Shown here one piece after another: positions 27,801 to 36,077 of a stretch of 64,000 nt of DNA. A program made the translations under genes and the position numbers. The stretch is taken from positions 1 through 64,000 of the forward strand of contig JAKQOH010000007.1 in NCBI GenBank assembly GCA_029565415.1. The letters run 5' to 3'. The number at the start of each line of letters is the position of its first letter. Positions within the stretch are counted from its first letter, which is position 1. Origin of the DNA: Candidatus Rifleibacteriota bacterium. GTDB taxonomy: Bacteria > Riflebacteria > Ozemobacteria > Ozemobacterales > Ozemobacteraceae. Below the pieces are notes generated by a model, which was not told the origin of the DNA, searched no databases, and was given only the letters and a program-made list of their open reading frames with translations.

Positions 27801-30800
27801 CTGTATTTCGACCTGTTTCATCAAGGCCGTCTTACGGGAACCTTGACACTTTCACCCGATCCGGTCGAAGTGGGCGCCACCCTCACGGCCCAGCTTGTCG
27901 TTTCGAATCCGGTCACGGCCGGCTCGACGATCGCGACGACAACTCCTACGCTTCCAGCCAAAACGGCTCCGAGTACGGGCGACACGATCTTCACCGATGG
28001 CCCCGATCCGATCTCGGGGATGGTCACCCCATCGACTCCCCTGACCTTCACCTGGCATTTCCTTGCGGCAGACGATACGGGAACGGTCGGCAGTTTCAGC
28101 ATGACCAGCTCTGCATCGGGATTCGACATGAATACGGGAGAAGCGACGGGGACTCTTACCATTCTGTCGAACTCGATCGTCATCACCAGGCGAGCCCTCG
28201 CCCTTGCCTCGGCGACGATCGATTTCGGAACGATGTTCTGCAATCAAACGAAGGGAATCGGCAATACCCGCCTCGACAATATCGGCAATGTCGGTCTGAC
28301 GAATGTGTGCTGGCAACCGGTTCATCTCTACTGCACCACCAACTCCATCAATCGGGCCAATATCGGGTTCAGCCCCGATAACGGCTTTTCCGTCTCTCCC
28401 TCGAGCTATCGTCTGGCCTCCTTGACGCTGACCGTGCCCTTCAATCAGGCGTCCGGCACCTATACGGGTGTCTTGAACGTCTGGGACGACTTCGCTCCCG
28501 CCAACGGTGCCCGAGACGTCGCCGAGCCCTTCGACGAGTTCGCCGTGACGGTCGTGATCGGAGAAACCGAATTGGTGATCCTGAACGAGTCCCTGATCGA
28601 CATGGGAAACGCCCCTGCGGGTTCTCAGATCGCCACGAAGACGTTTTCCGCCTTCAACGGCGGGAACGTGAAGCTCGAAAAGCTCAAATTCGAGGCAACC
28701 CCGGCAACCCTTACGGCGACGATTTCGTTCACCCCGTCGGTACCAGGCACGCTCGCCACCGACGGCATCCTGATCGCCAGCATTTCGGCCCTGATCGATC
28801 CAGCAGCCCCCAGCGGAATATACATTGCAACATATACGTTGTTCGAGGACAACGACGACAGCGGGACGTTCACCCCCGGAGAGCCGCATGACACGGTCCA
28901 GCTTCGTTTCAGTATCGGCAACCAGAGTTTGACGATCCCCACGAACCCGCTCGACATGGGCAACGGCACGCCGACGTATACCATTTCGAACGTCCCTTTC
29001 ACCATTCAAAACACCGGCTCATTGAGCCTCACCCGGCTGAAAATATTCCCTCTGGATCTCGTTCGTGTCCCTCTCGGCACGATTCCCGGGGAGAATCTGA
29101 TTCCAGAGCTGCCGTCGGTCATCCTCCCGGGGGCCACCGTCAATGCGACGATGTCCCTGTATGTGGCCGCCGGCAGCCCAGCCGGTGTGTATGTCGGCAC
29201 CCTGCGTCTGTTCGAGGATCTCGACGGGGACGGCACGTATGTCGGAGACCCGACGGAAGCCACCGCCGACACCCCCGTCCAGGTCACGGTGAATCCCTAT
29301 CAGGCCCTCGACGTCATCAACTCCACCGTCAGCCTGGGCGGCCGCATTCCCGGAGAACCAGGCACCTCCACGTTCCTGTGTCGCAACGTCGGAAGCGTCG
29401 ATCTGACATCCCTCACCTGGACGAAAACGGATTTGCTTTCCCCCAGCGACTCGATCCTTTCATCGGCCTACGACATCACCCCGACATCCTTTTTCACGGC
29501 GACACCGGGAGAAACATTCACGGCCACGCTCTCGTTCACCATTCCGAATCCGAAAACAGACGGGGATTATTTCGGCCAGTATGGCTGGTTGTTCGATGAT
29601 ACCCCTGTCAACGGCAAGGACCCCACGGATCCACAGGATAAATTCACCATTTATTGCAAGATCGGCGCAAAATCCTTGAATATTGTCGATCTGATTTCTC
29701 AAATTCCCTATGCAGAACCCTACACGACGACGTCACCGGTCGAATTCACCGTGAACAACAACGGCATCCTGGTTCTCGCCCGGCCCGTCGCGACCCTGAC
29801 CAGGAATCTGGACGACGGCAGCGGACATGCGATCGCCACCTCGGCCATCACTCTCAATCCGATCGTTTTCAGCTTCATCAACCCGACGCAGAACAAGACG
29901 GGAAGTTGGCGCGTGACGATCCCGGCAAATCTTCCCAGCGGATTGTATACGGGGCAGTTGAAACTGTGGAACGACGAAAACGCCAACAATGCCATCGATC
30001 TTTTCGAGGCCTCCGACACGTGTGAACTCCGCGTTCAGGTTGCCGCAACGAAGAAGATCGCCGTCATGCAGAACCCCCTGGATCTGTTTTTCATCGCAGC
30101 CGGGCAAGCCGGAACGGGCAGCATCGAGATCCGAAACGTCGGCAACGTCGACCTGACGGGCATTACCCTCCGTGCGTTGCCCGCGGTCATTCCCCCCGTC
30201 GCCCCAGGGCCATCCCCCATCCCGGCACCGATGTTCACCATCACGACGCCTCCAACCTTTCTGTCGGACGGTTCCGGCAGTTGTCTCGCCACGCTCAGCG
30301 TATCCGTTCCTCCGGGCCAGACCGCGATGCCTTATCAAGGATACCAGGCAATATATGCCGATGGAAACGGCAACGGCTCATGGGATGCCGGCGAAGCCCT
30401 GGCAACCTTCACGGTGAAATTGACCGTCGGCGAAAAGAAAATCGGCGCCGACACCCCGATCCTGTTCGGCACAAAAGCGCCCGGCTCCTGGACGCTTCCC
30501 TTCAACGTCTATAATCTCACCTCGATCGGCATATCGAAGGGTCGCTGGTCCATCCTTTCCCTCGTTTCCGCCGGCGGGGCGATTCTTCCGACATCGTCTC
30601 TCTCCTTCCTGCCCACCCCCTTCACGATCAGTCCGAATTCTAGCAAGGCATGTACCCTTACCTTGAACATCCCCTCCATCCAGCCGCCCGGTACGTATAT
30701 CGCCACGCAGACAGCCTTCGAGGATGAAAATCTCAATGGCTTCCTCGATGGATTCGAAGCCTCAGCCAGTATCCGAGTGGAAGTGACGGTCGACGCGTAT

Positions 30801-31733
30801 CCCCGACTTCAGATCGTGCCAGCAACCATCGCCGCGGGATCGATCACGGCAGGCGATCCGTCGACCAAGGTCGAGGTTCTCGTCTACAATGCCGGCAATG
30901 CGACGTTCTCCGCGTTTGCCTGGACGACTTCCGACCTCGTGAGCGGTGGAAACCCGCTGTCTTCTTCCCTGCTCTCCATCTCGGGGATAGCTCCCACCAC
31001 CTTGTCCCCCGGCCAGTATGGCATCGCAACCGTCACGATCGGCCCGATCGATGCGGCACAACCGGCCGGCATCTACACCGGCTCCCAGTTCCTGTACGCC
31101 CCGGCCTACTACCCCGGCTCACCGGAAGCGAGCGATTCGGTGCTCCTGTCGATAACGGTGAATCCCCCTAGCACTCCCGCCACCGGCCCCAACGTCGGGT
31201 CGGGAAGCACGTATCAGGAGGTCGCCACGTCGACGTTCGCCGCGACGGCCCCGAACAACCGGTTCATCCTTTCGGCCTGGGTCTGTCCCGGCACGGGAAC
31301 GGCCGCGATCGGCTTTTTCCAGGCCGATGAGGCCGGAAACAAGGCCGGCTACGACGGGGCGATGATCGACAAGAACGGCGTGCTGACCCCGTTCGGCAGT
31401 CTCGTGGAAGCCGGCATCCTGGAGTCCAAGGTGGCCCGTCACCCGAAGTTCCCTACCCCCCCCCTACGACGTCCCCTTCACGTGGTATCGCATCTACGCG
31501 ACCTACGATTACACGTTCACCGATACGGTCTCGAGCACGACCTGGATCGTCCTGCAAAACCAGTCGCCGACGACGGCCTCGTATTCGGTCTGGTTCGATG
31601 GGGTGCAGCTCGAGAAACCCGTCCTGGAAGGCCAGACGCGTCCCACCGTGTTCGCCCCGAACAAGAAGATCATCGCCCCAAGCCGGGATCTGAGCATCGA
31701 CGGCGAAGAATATCACTACGAATGGTAATATGA
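24816..31733 (+). CDS. Giant modular exported protein with FN3 and calcium-loop repeats; C-terminus frameshifted
   Basis: As read, this is a 2305-residue protein. It has a signal peptide (residues 1-29, ending AHA), then a jelly-roll-like N-terminal domain (~200 residues). A fibronectin-III-like domain follows at about 230-325 (AYRMYRSTTPLGPWDSG). Next come CARDB-like beta modules (SVSPGQTDLLVDVGIRNSGQ). The C-terminal half contains at least seven ~125-residue beta modules, each carrying a DxDxDG-type loop (FEDNDDSGTFTPGE, FEDLDGDGTY, YADGNGNGSWDAGE). The last domain looks like a lectin-like sandwich. A nine-C run (31456-31464) shifts the frame: downstream of it the other frame reads PFTWYRIYATYDYTFTD and WFDGVQLEKP and stops at 31728. 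The frame annotated here turns Arg/His-rich and stops at 31733. It is probably a surface adhesin or sheath protein. Confidence 0.85.
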   Translation: MKCRQLVRILSLIAVFPLLIGLSSAHALEQMSNASFTSTANDWVITEETYGDFSSTADFAQAYDGSTGDTGGSFKVFGQRKKDGNPSISAYAYANMAQTLPLTPPLASEANITIAASHREQAYFTSFAYWELQVTGGLYLVSTNNLCGTSFLDAAHLGSTTSTVDTGWSRTATWRQTLSPGDSYRLQFRWKFGANKAGNNSPGTQLSSWIDRVTANLSPSGLTATEIPSGQVFLDWPASTNPSSAPQLAIATHAYRMYRSTTPLGPWDSGWILASSTSRTTTSWSENPSEDEVYYCITDYDTAGQESPKSPLAVFKRARLEITKVEASQTTVTRGQSGLSVKVYLTNTGFSPASFGGASLTFKLPAVGHYSWSRQSPALGTIIPGGGSLIAEFIVDVLDDSICDIDTIDATASGTNAISGRSIGDAGATLPTSWLIRAPASLRVLSVVTPSTVFLGQTEVPIDVTVENMGDKNAAGLWDSTDLQFDLGTYLNIQPQTPYPLTIYAAQASTVRYLLEVDPTSATGTAKIDAHIGYRDINLQVPTSNFDGALVPGQWTIVAGFVNTYKDAARLIKMRSFNQGYYTVFSKAENLAPLKEHRLRWYNPSGVQVAYSDPAVQTDETGAIEGEFELTPTSPLGIWRVVGTRVFDTVPLCENTFEVVAPASLTLSLSLPTTVSLNSTFIATVSISNVGGAFVQDAEPATATIAAGNTGTATYQTGPAPLRQDISPTGTVTYTYRFQALTTGQFQLLSSGFGFDANATSTPRIIAATQTSNVCTIQTPPVLTVLAVKENYVSVSPGQTDLLVDVGIRNSGQAGAYIDAASLSHTLAGHSHLLTTPSLPYLLPGNTAATLTFLVSVDPAAAPGTNTITGSLAAFDANDPSSRLSATGGTPGTWDVLDYTGVLSPSPSYSPEQYGYTLGQRVYARFDLGAVSGTKMRIFIYDPAGNERAQSATQDSGQYRTFDYLTTTDIVGSWRVELWLVTGGGAKSGTSPVGRLYFDLFHQGRLTGTLTLSPDPVEVGATLTAQLVVSNPVTAGSTIATTTPTLPAKTAPSTGDTIFTDGPDPISGMVTPSTPLTFTWHFLAADDTGTVGSFSMTSSASGFDMNTGEATGTLTILSNSIVITRRALALASATIDFGTMFCNQTKGIGNTRLDNIGNVGLTNVCWQPVHLYCTTNSINRANIGFSPDNGFSVSPSSYRLASLTLTVPFNQASGTYTGVLNVWDDFAPANGARDVAEPFDEFAVTVVIGETELVILNESLIDMGNAPAGSQIATKTFSAFNGGNVKLEKLKFEATPATLTATISFTPSVPGTLATDGILIASISALIDPAAPSGIYIATYTLFEDNDDSGTFTPGEPHDTVQLRFSIGNQSLTIPTNPLDMGNGTPTYTISNVPFTIQNTGSLSLTRLKIFPLDLVRVPLGTIPGENLIPELPSVILPGATVNATMSLYVAAGSPAGVYVGTLRLFEDLDGDGTYVGDPTEATADTPVQVTVNPYQALDVINSTVSLGGRIPGEPGTSTFLCRNVGSVDLTSLTWTKTDLLSPSDSILSSAYDITPTSFFTATPGETFTATLSFTIPNPKTDGDYFGQYGWLFDDTPVNGKDPTDPQDKFTIYCKIGAKSLNIVDLISQIPYAEPYTTTSPVEFTVNNNGILVLARPVATLTRNLDDGSGHAIATSAITLNPIVFSFINPTQNKTGSWRVTIPANLPSGLYTGQLKLWNDENANNAIDLFEASDTCELRVQVAATKKIAVMQNPLDLFFIAAGQAGTGSIEIRNVGNVDLTGITLRALPAVIPPVAPGPSPIPAPMFTITTPPTFLSDGSGSCLATLSVSVPPGQTAMPYQGYQAIYADGNGNGSWDAGEALATFTVKLTVGEKKIGADTPILFGTKAPGSWTLPFNVYNLTSIGISKGRWSILSLVSAGGAILPTSSLSFLPTPFTISPNSSKACTLTLNIPSIQPPGTYIATQTAFEDENLNGFLDGFEASASIRVEVTVDAYPRLQIVPATIAAGSITAGDPSTKVEVLVYNAGNATFSAFAWTTSDLVSGGNPLSSSLLSISGIAPTTLSPGQYGIATVTIGPIDAAQPAGIYTGSQFLYAPAYYPGSPEASDSVLLSITVNPPSTPATGPNVGSGSTYQEVATSTFAATAPNNRFILSAWVCPGTGTAAIGFFQADEAGNKAGYDGAMIDKNGVLTPFGSLVEAGILESKVARHPKFPTPPLRRPLHVVSHLRDLRLHVHRYGLEHDLDRPAKPVADDGLVFGLVRWGAARETRPGRPDASHRVRPEQEDHRPKPGSEHRRRRISLRMVI
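31456..31464 (+). repeat. Nine-C homopolymer causing a frameshift
   Basis: Nine consecutive C residues lie between TTCCCTA and TACGAC inside the giant protein gene. Eight (or eleven) would keep the domain-like frame, giving KFPTPPYDVPFTWYRIY. It is either an assembly/sequencing indel or a slippage tract that switches the C-terminus. Confidence 0.85.
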
Positions 31734-32644
31734 ATCCCGACCAGCCCACGTATTCACAGCGTCTCCAATGCCACCTGCTGAACCTGACGGCAACGGCGGC
31801 GGCCCGTATGACAACCGCCGGCCGCCGCCGGGCCGGCATGCTGCTTGCGGGGGTGGTTTTCGATGTTCTGCGCATCCGGCGCACCTTCGTCACCGATTCG
31901 CTGCGGCGCCACCTCGGACTGGATGACACGAGCTCTGTCGAAACCGCACGGCACGTCTATCGCTCGTTTTTCACGAATGCCGTGGAGATGGCAACGCTGC
32001 CCTTCCTTTCGGAAGAAGAGGTTCGGAACACGTTCGAAGCCGTCGGTCTCGACCACCTCCGGACAGCCCGGGATCGTGGGCACGGCGTCATCATCATCAG
32101 CAGCCATTACGGACCGTGGGAGTTCATCCCGCCGTGGCTGTGCCTGAACGGGTTCCGTATGACGACCGTCGTCCGCCGACAGCGCAACCCAGCGGTGGAT
32201 GCATGGTTCGAGCGCATGCGACACCGGTTCGGCGCCCAGACGACGGATTCGGGCTTCGGCCTGCGCGAGATTCTCCGCACGCTGCGGCGGGGAGATCTTC
32301 TCGGCCTGATGTCGGATCAGAACGCCGGTGACCGCGGGTATTTCGTCGATTTCCTCGGGGAACCGGCCTCAACCGTCGTCGGTCCGGCCCAGATCGCCCT
32401 GAAAAGCCGCGCGCCCCTGGTGCTCGTCGCGGCTCACCCCCGCCGGCAGCCACCGCATCTGCTCGAGATCCTCCCTCCCATCGATCCCGATGCCTATACC
32501 GACGATGAAGCCGGCCGTATCGAGCTCACCCAGGCATTCACGCATGTCCTGGAGGAGTGGATCCGCAAACGCCCCGACCAGTGGTTCTGGCTGCATCGAC
32601 GGTGGAAAAGCCGCCCGGCCGGCAAGGAAGGAGCCGCACCATGA
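31730..32644 (+). CDS. Lipid A biosynthesis acyltransferase (LpxL/HtrB family)
   Basis: The 304-residue protein is of the lysophospholipid/late lipid A acyltransferase family. These move an acyl chain onto Kdo-lipid A precursors at the inner face of the membrane. The catalytic HX4E motif is SHYGPWE (H126, E131). Further family marks are MSDQNAGDRGYFVDFLG and QWFWLHRRWKSRP near the C-terminus. The usual N-terminal anchor helix is weak. There is no clear ribosome site: the ATG at 31730 directly follows or overlaps the stops of the giant gene, so translation is probably coupled. The stop overlaps waaA (ATGA). Confidence 0.9.
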   Translation: MNPDQPTYSQRLQCHLLNLTATAAARMTTAGRRRAGMLLAGVVFDVLRIRRTFVTDSLRRHLGLDDTSSVETARHVYRSFFTNAVEMATLPFLSEEEVRNTFEAVGLDHLRTARDRGHGVIIISSHYGPWEFIPPWLCLNGFRMTTVVRRQRNPAVDAWFERMRHRFGAQTTDSGFGLREILRTLRRGDLLGLMSDQNAGDRGYFVDFLGEPASTVVGPAQIALKSRAPLVLVAAHPRRQPPHLLEILPPIDPDAYTDDEAGRIELTQAFTHVLEEWIRKRPDQWFWLHRRWKSRPAGKEGAAP

Positions 32645-33909
32645 TGACCGCCCCGTCCATCTATCAGGGTCTTCTGCGTGCCGTCGTGCGGGGTCTCGAA
32701 GCCTTTCCGCCGAAGCGCATCGAACGCGAGGAGATCGAACTCCGCAAAGGGCTGTACCAACCCGAGTCGCCGATTCCCCCCGAAGGAACGATCTGGGTTC
32801 ATGGGGCTTCGCTGGGCGAGGTCATCACGCTCCGGCCGTTCCTCCGGCTGCTGAACCGGAAGTTCGGCCCCGATCGCCTCCTTTGCACGACGACGACACT
32901 CGACGGATACCGACGCGTCGTGGCCGACGGCCTGTGCGGTCACGCCAGCCTGCTTCCCATCGATCTTCCCGAGTATATCGACCCGTTCATCGAGACCATG
33001 CGCCCCCGCCTGATTCTCATCAGCGAAACCGAGATCTGGCCCATCTGGCCAGCTCGGGCGACGGCACATGATATTCCTCTTGCTATTATAAACGCCAGAA
33101 TAAACGAGTCGACGGTGCGTCTCATCCGTCTATTCCGCTCCCTGTTCTCTGGTGCTCTCGAGGGGATCACTCACGTTTTTCCCCAGGAGCTCGTCTACGA
33201 GCGTCGGTATCGGGCCCTCGGCTTCCCTCCCGAGCGCACCCGAGTGCTCGGGGCGTTCAAGTATGACCTCGAACTTCCCGCGATCGATCGGGAAGCCCTC
33301 CGCACCCAGTATGGCATCCCCGCCGGCCGGCGGATCATCGTCGCCGGCTCGACGCACGAGGGCGAGGAGGCCATCCTGCTGGATGCCCTCGAACCCCTCT
33401 GGACCGACCTGCATGCGACGCTGATCATCGCGCCGCGCCACATGAACCGGGTCGGCGATGTGGAGACACTGCTGCGCACGCGCCAGCTCGACGTGACCAA
33501 GCTGTCGTCTCACCCGAAACAAACGGGAAGAATCCTGCTCGTCGACACCCTGGGCGAGCTCCAGAAGCTGTATATGACGGCCGATCTCGCCTTCGTCGGC
33601 GGCAGCCTGATCCCCCGGGGCGGCCATAACCTGATGGAACCCGCAGCCGCGGGCGTCCCCCTCTTCACCGGACCTCATCTCGGAAACTTCCCGTCGGAAC
33701 ACGCCGCCCTCACCGAGGCGAATGCCATGCGCATTACAGCCGATATTCCCGCCGTCCGGGAGCTGTTCCGGGCCTTCATCGCGGACCGGGAGCCCTTCGC
33801 GGCCATGGGCCGGCGGGCGCTCGGGGTCCAGCGCCGCATGGCCGGTGCAGGCCGCAAGACCCTGGATGCGCTGTCAGAACTGGGCCTCCTTCCGGATGGC
33901 CAGGCATAG
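32641..33909 (+). CDS. waaA: 3-deoxy-D-manno-octulosonic acid (Kdo) transferase
   Basis: The 422-residue GT30 enzyme adds Kdo from CMP-Kdo to the lipid A precursor. Motifs are WVHGASLGEV with the catalytic glutamate E60, SETEIWP, AGSTHEGEE, APRHMNR and the donor-site GGSLIPRGGHNLMEPAA. The length is typical. The ATG at 32641 overlaps the acyltransferase stop by 4 nt, with AAGGAG upstream. Acyltransferase plus Kdo transferase plus family-9 glycosyltransferases define this stretch as the inner-core LPS cluster and prove an outer membrane with LPS. Confidence 0.95.
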   Translation: MMTAPSIYQGLLRAVVRGLEAFPPKRIEREEIELRKGLYQPESPIPPEGTIWVHGASLGEVITLRPFLRLLNRKFGPDRLLCTTTTLDGYRRVVADGLCGHASLLPIDLPEYIDPFIETMRPRLILISETEIWPIWPARATAHDIPLAIINARINESTVRLIRLFRSLFSGALEGITHVFPQELVYERRYRALGFPPERTRVLGAFKYDLELPAIDREALRTQYGIPAGRRIIVAGSTHEGEEAILLDALEPLWTDLHATLIIAPRHMNRVGDVETLLRTRQLDVTKLSSHPKQTGRILLVDTLGELQKLYMTADLAFVGGSLIPRGGHNLMEPAAAGVPLFTGPHLGNFPSEHAALTEANAMRITADIPAVRELFRAFIADREPFAAMGRRALGVQRRMAGAGRKTLDALSELGLLPDGQA

Positions 33910-33921
33910 GGCACTCTTCCG

Positions 33922-35031
33922 ATGAAACCCACCATTCTGATCCGACTCACGGCGATGGGCGACGTGCTCCTGGCGGTTCCAACGGCCCGGGCTCTCGCCG
34001 CCGCGGGGCATGAAGTGCACTGGGTGCTGCATCGCCGATGGGCCGCCCTGGCCCCCGTTCTGCCCGCTGCCCGGGTGCATCTGCTCGGGTCCGCGGCCGA
34101 ACTGCTGCCGCTCGCGCGGCGGTTGAGGAGACTCGAGCCCGAAGCCGTCATCGACCTCCAGGGCAAGCCCGCCTCCCTCGCCCTTTCGGCCCTGATCGGA
34201 GCACCTGTCAGCCGGTATGGCAAGCGGCCCTGGCGAGAGCAGATCGCCGCCGCCCGCGGTGCGTATCCCATTCGCCCGGCGGATCCGATGCCGGTCTGGC
34301 TGCGATATGCCCGGGTTGCCGGGGTCGAGGCGCGGCCCGAGGGCGCTCTGCTGGAGCTCGCCGAGCCCGGCCTGCGGGAAGCCGCCGCGTGGCTCGCCGC
34401 CGAAGCCGGCCTCGAGCCGGGCCGGTTCACCCTGTTCCATCCGTCCGCCGCCCATCCCGGCAAGCGCATCCCTCAGGAGGGGATCGTCACGATGCTGGAG
34501 CGGCTGCCTCGCCCCCTTGCCCTGATCGGCGACACCGACGGCACGATCGTCGCCGGCGACGGGGTCATCGACCTGCGGGGCCGGACCGAATTACGTTTAC
34601 TCCCATATATATTGCACCACGCACATGGTCTCGTGAGCACCGACTCGGGGCCGATGCATCTGGGCCGGGCTGTCGGGACGCCGGTCGCCGGGCTCTTCTT
34701 CCAGACGGATCCGTGTCTGGGCTTCGCCCCGGTTCAGGGCCGGCGCGTGAAGATCGTCTCGAAGCCGCTTCCCTGCAAGCCGTGCAGCCTTCACGGAAAA
34801 CGCCAGCCGTGCCCCGAGGGCACCTGGGCCTGCCGTGCATTCGACTGGGAGGCCCTGGCGGACGACCTCGCCGGTTTTCTTGGGCCGGATCCGGGCGGAT
34901 CACGATCCGCCCCTACGATATCGGTGCCGATTCAACACCGTGCAGAGGCGCATCGCGATGCGCCCGGCTCGTCGCCGCGCCATCCGGACGCCGCCGGACC
35001 ACTTCCCCCCTCGTCCAGGTCGAAGGCATGA
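33922..35031 (+). CDS. Family-9 glycosyltransferase (heptosyltransferase-like)
   Basis: The 369-residue GT9/GT-B protein begins ILIRLTAMGDVLLAVPTARA, the family N-terminal signature. It contains the donor-site STDSGPMHLGRAVGTPVAGL and a C-terminal Cys cluster (CKPCSLHGKRQPCPEG). It should transfer heptose or another sugar to the inner core. After about residue 320 (DLAGFLG) the homology-like sequence ends. The last ~45 residues are encoded by a segment with two palindromes (34893-34964) and look unrelated to the family, so the native stop has probably been displaced by a repeat insertion. The stop overlaps waaF (ATGA). Confidence 0.88.
   Translation: MKPTILIRLTAMGDVLLAVPTARALAAAGHEVHWVLHRRWAALAPVLPAARVHLLGSAAELLPLARRLRRLEPEAVIDLQGKPASLALSALIGAPVSRYGKRPWREQIAAARGAYPIRPADPMPVWLRYARVAGVEARPEGALLELAEPGLREAAAWLAAEAGLEPGRFTLFHPSAAHPGKRIPQEGIVTMLERLPRPLALIGDTDGTIVAGDGVIDLRGRTELRLLPYILHHAHGLVSTDSGPMHLGRAVGTPVAGLFFQTDPCLGFAPVQGRRVKIVSKPLPCKPCSLHGKRQPCPEGTWACRAFDWEALADDLAGFLGPDPGGSRSAPTISVPIQHRAEAHRDAPGSSPRHPDAAGPLPPSSRSKA
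34893..34964. repeat. REP-like pair of palindromes in the 3' end of the glycosyltransferase gene
   Basis: The first arm pair is GGGCGGATCACGATCCGCCC (34893-34912), followed by CTACG. A second perfect palindrome, GGCGCATCGCGATGCGCC, lies at 34947-34964. Paired extragenic-palindrome-like units of this type are normally intergenic. Here they are translated as the C-terminal tail. Confidence 0.65.
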
Positions 35032-36077
35032 GAAGCTGCCTGTTCGGTCTGAACTGGGTCGGGGACGTGATCATGTCGTTTCCGGCCCTGACCCGTGCGG
35101 CCGAGATCGCCGGCGAACCGGTCGAGATCGTCACCCGGCCAGGTCTCGCCCCTCTCTACAAGCTTATTCCTGCTGCAGGCACCGTTCACGCGATCGACAC
35201 CCGGCAACCGTTCTGGAGCCTGCTGCCGGCGCTTGTCGCCATTCGGAAACGGTCCTGCGCGCGGGTGATCGTGCTCCCCCGGTCGTTCCGGACCGCGTTC
35301 CAGGCGTTCCTCTGCGGCGGCCGGCGGCGCGGGTATGCCGGGGAGTGGCGCAGCGCGTTCCTGCACGAGGCCGTTCCCGTTCCGTCCTGGGCCGAAAGGG
35401 TTCACGAGAGCTTTCTGCATCTCGGCCTGGTCGATGACACAACGCTCGGAGATCCTCCCGCGGCTCCGTATGCCCCCCTCCCTCGCCTGGCCCCTCCGGA
35501 GGCTGATGCAGCCGAGCGGACACGGCAGCGACTGGGCCTTCCACCGGCCGGCGGGTATGTCGTTTTCGCTCCAGGTGCGGCATTCGGGGAGATCAAGCGG
35601 TGGCCGGCCGAGAGGTTCGCAGCCCTCGGGAGGCATCTGCTCAGCCATCACGGACTCCCGGTCGTTCTCTCGGGCTCTGCAGGCGAAGCCCCGCTCACGA
35701 GCTCTATAGCACTTGACATAGGAAACGGCGCGATCGATCTTGCGGGACGAACGTCTCTCGATGAGCTGTTTCACCTCCTGTCCGGCGCACGCCTTCTCGT
35801 CTGCAACGACTCGGGGACGATGCACCTCGGAGCCGCCCTCGGCACCCCGCTCGTCGTTCCGGTTGGCCCCACCGACATGCGGCGAACCGGGCCGATGAGC
35901 CCGGATGCCATCATCGTCACCGGGGCCCCCTGCCCCGACGGCGTGCCCTGCCGCCGCAAGAACTGCCGGCATGGTCATCGTCGGTGTCTCGAAAGCGTCA
36001 CTTCCGACGCCGTCATCGCGGCAGCCGAGCGCCGGCTGTCGGCCCCGGCATTCCCACGAGAAAGGAGCATTCCATGA
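35028..36077 (+). CDS. waaF: Lipopolysaccharide heptosyltransferase II-like (GT9)
   Basis: The 349-residue protein begins RSCLFGLNWVGDVIMSFPAL. It carries the WaaF signature FAPGAAFGEIKRWPAERFA, the donor-binding NDSGTMHLGAALGTPLVVPVGPTD, and the C-terminal Cys/His motif CPDGVPCRRKNCRHGHRRC found in heptosyltransferase II. WaaF adds the second L-glycero-D-manno-heptose of the inner core. The length is normal. It overlaps both neighbours by 4 nt (ATGA), so the block is translationally coupled. Exact sugar specificity cannot be read from sequence. Confidence 0.88.
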   Translation: MRSCLFGLNWVGDVIMSFPALTRAAEIAGEPVEIVTRPGLAPLYKLIPAAGTVHAIDTRQPFWSLLPALVAIRKRSCARVIVLPRSFRTAFQAFLCGGRRRGYAGEWRSAFLHEAVPVPSWAERVHESFLHLGLVDDTTLGDPPAAPYAPLPRLAPPEADAAERTRQRLGLPPAGGYVVFAPGAAFGEIKRWPAERFAALGRHLLSHHGLPVVLSGSAGEAPLTSSIALDIGNGAIDLAGRTSLDELFHLLSGARLLVCNDSGTMHLGAALGTPLVVPVGPTDMRRTGPMSPDAIIVTGAPCPDGVPCRRKNCRHGHRRCLESVTSDAVIAAAERRLSAPAFPRERSIP

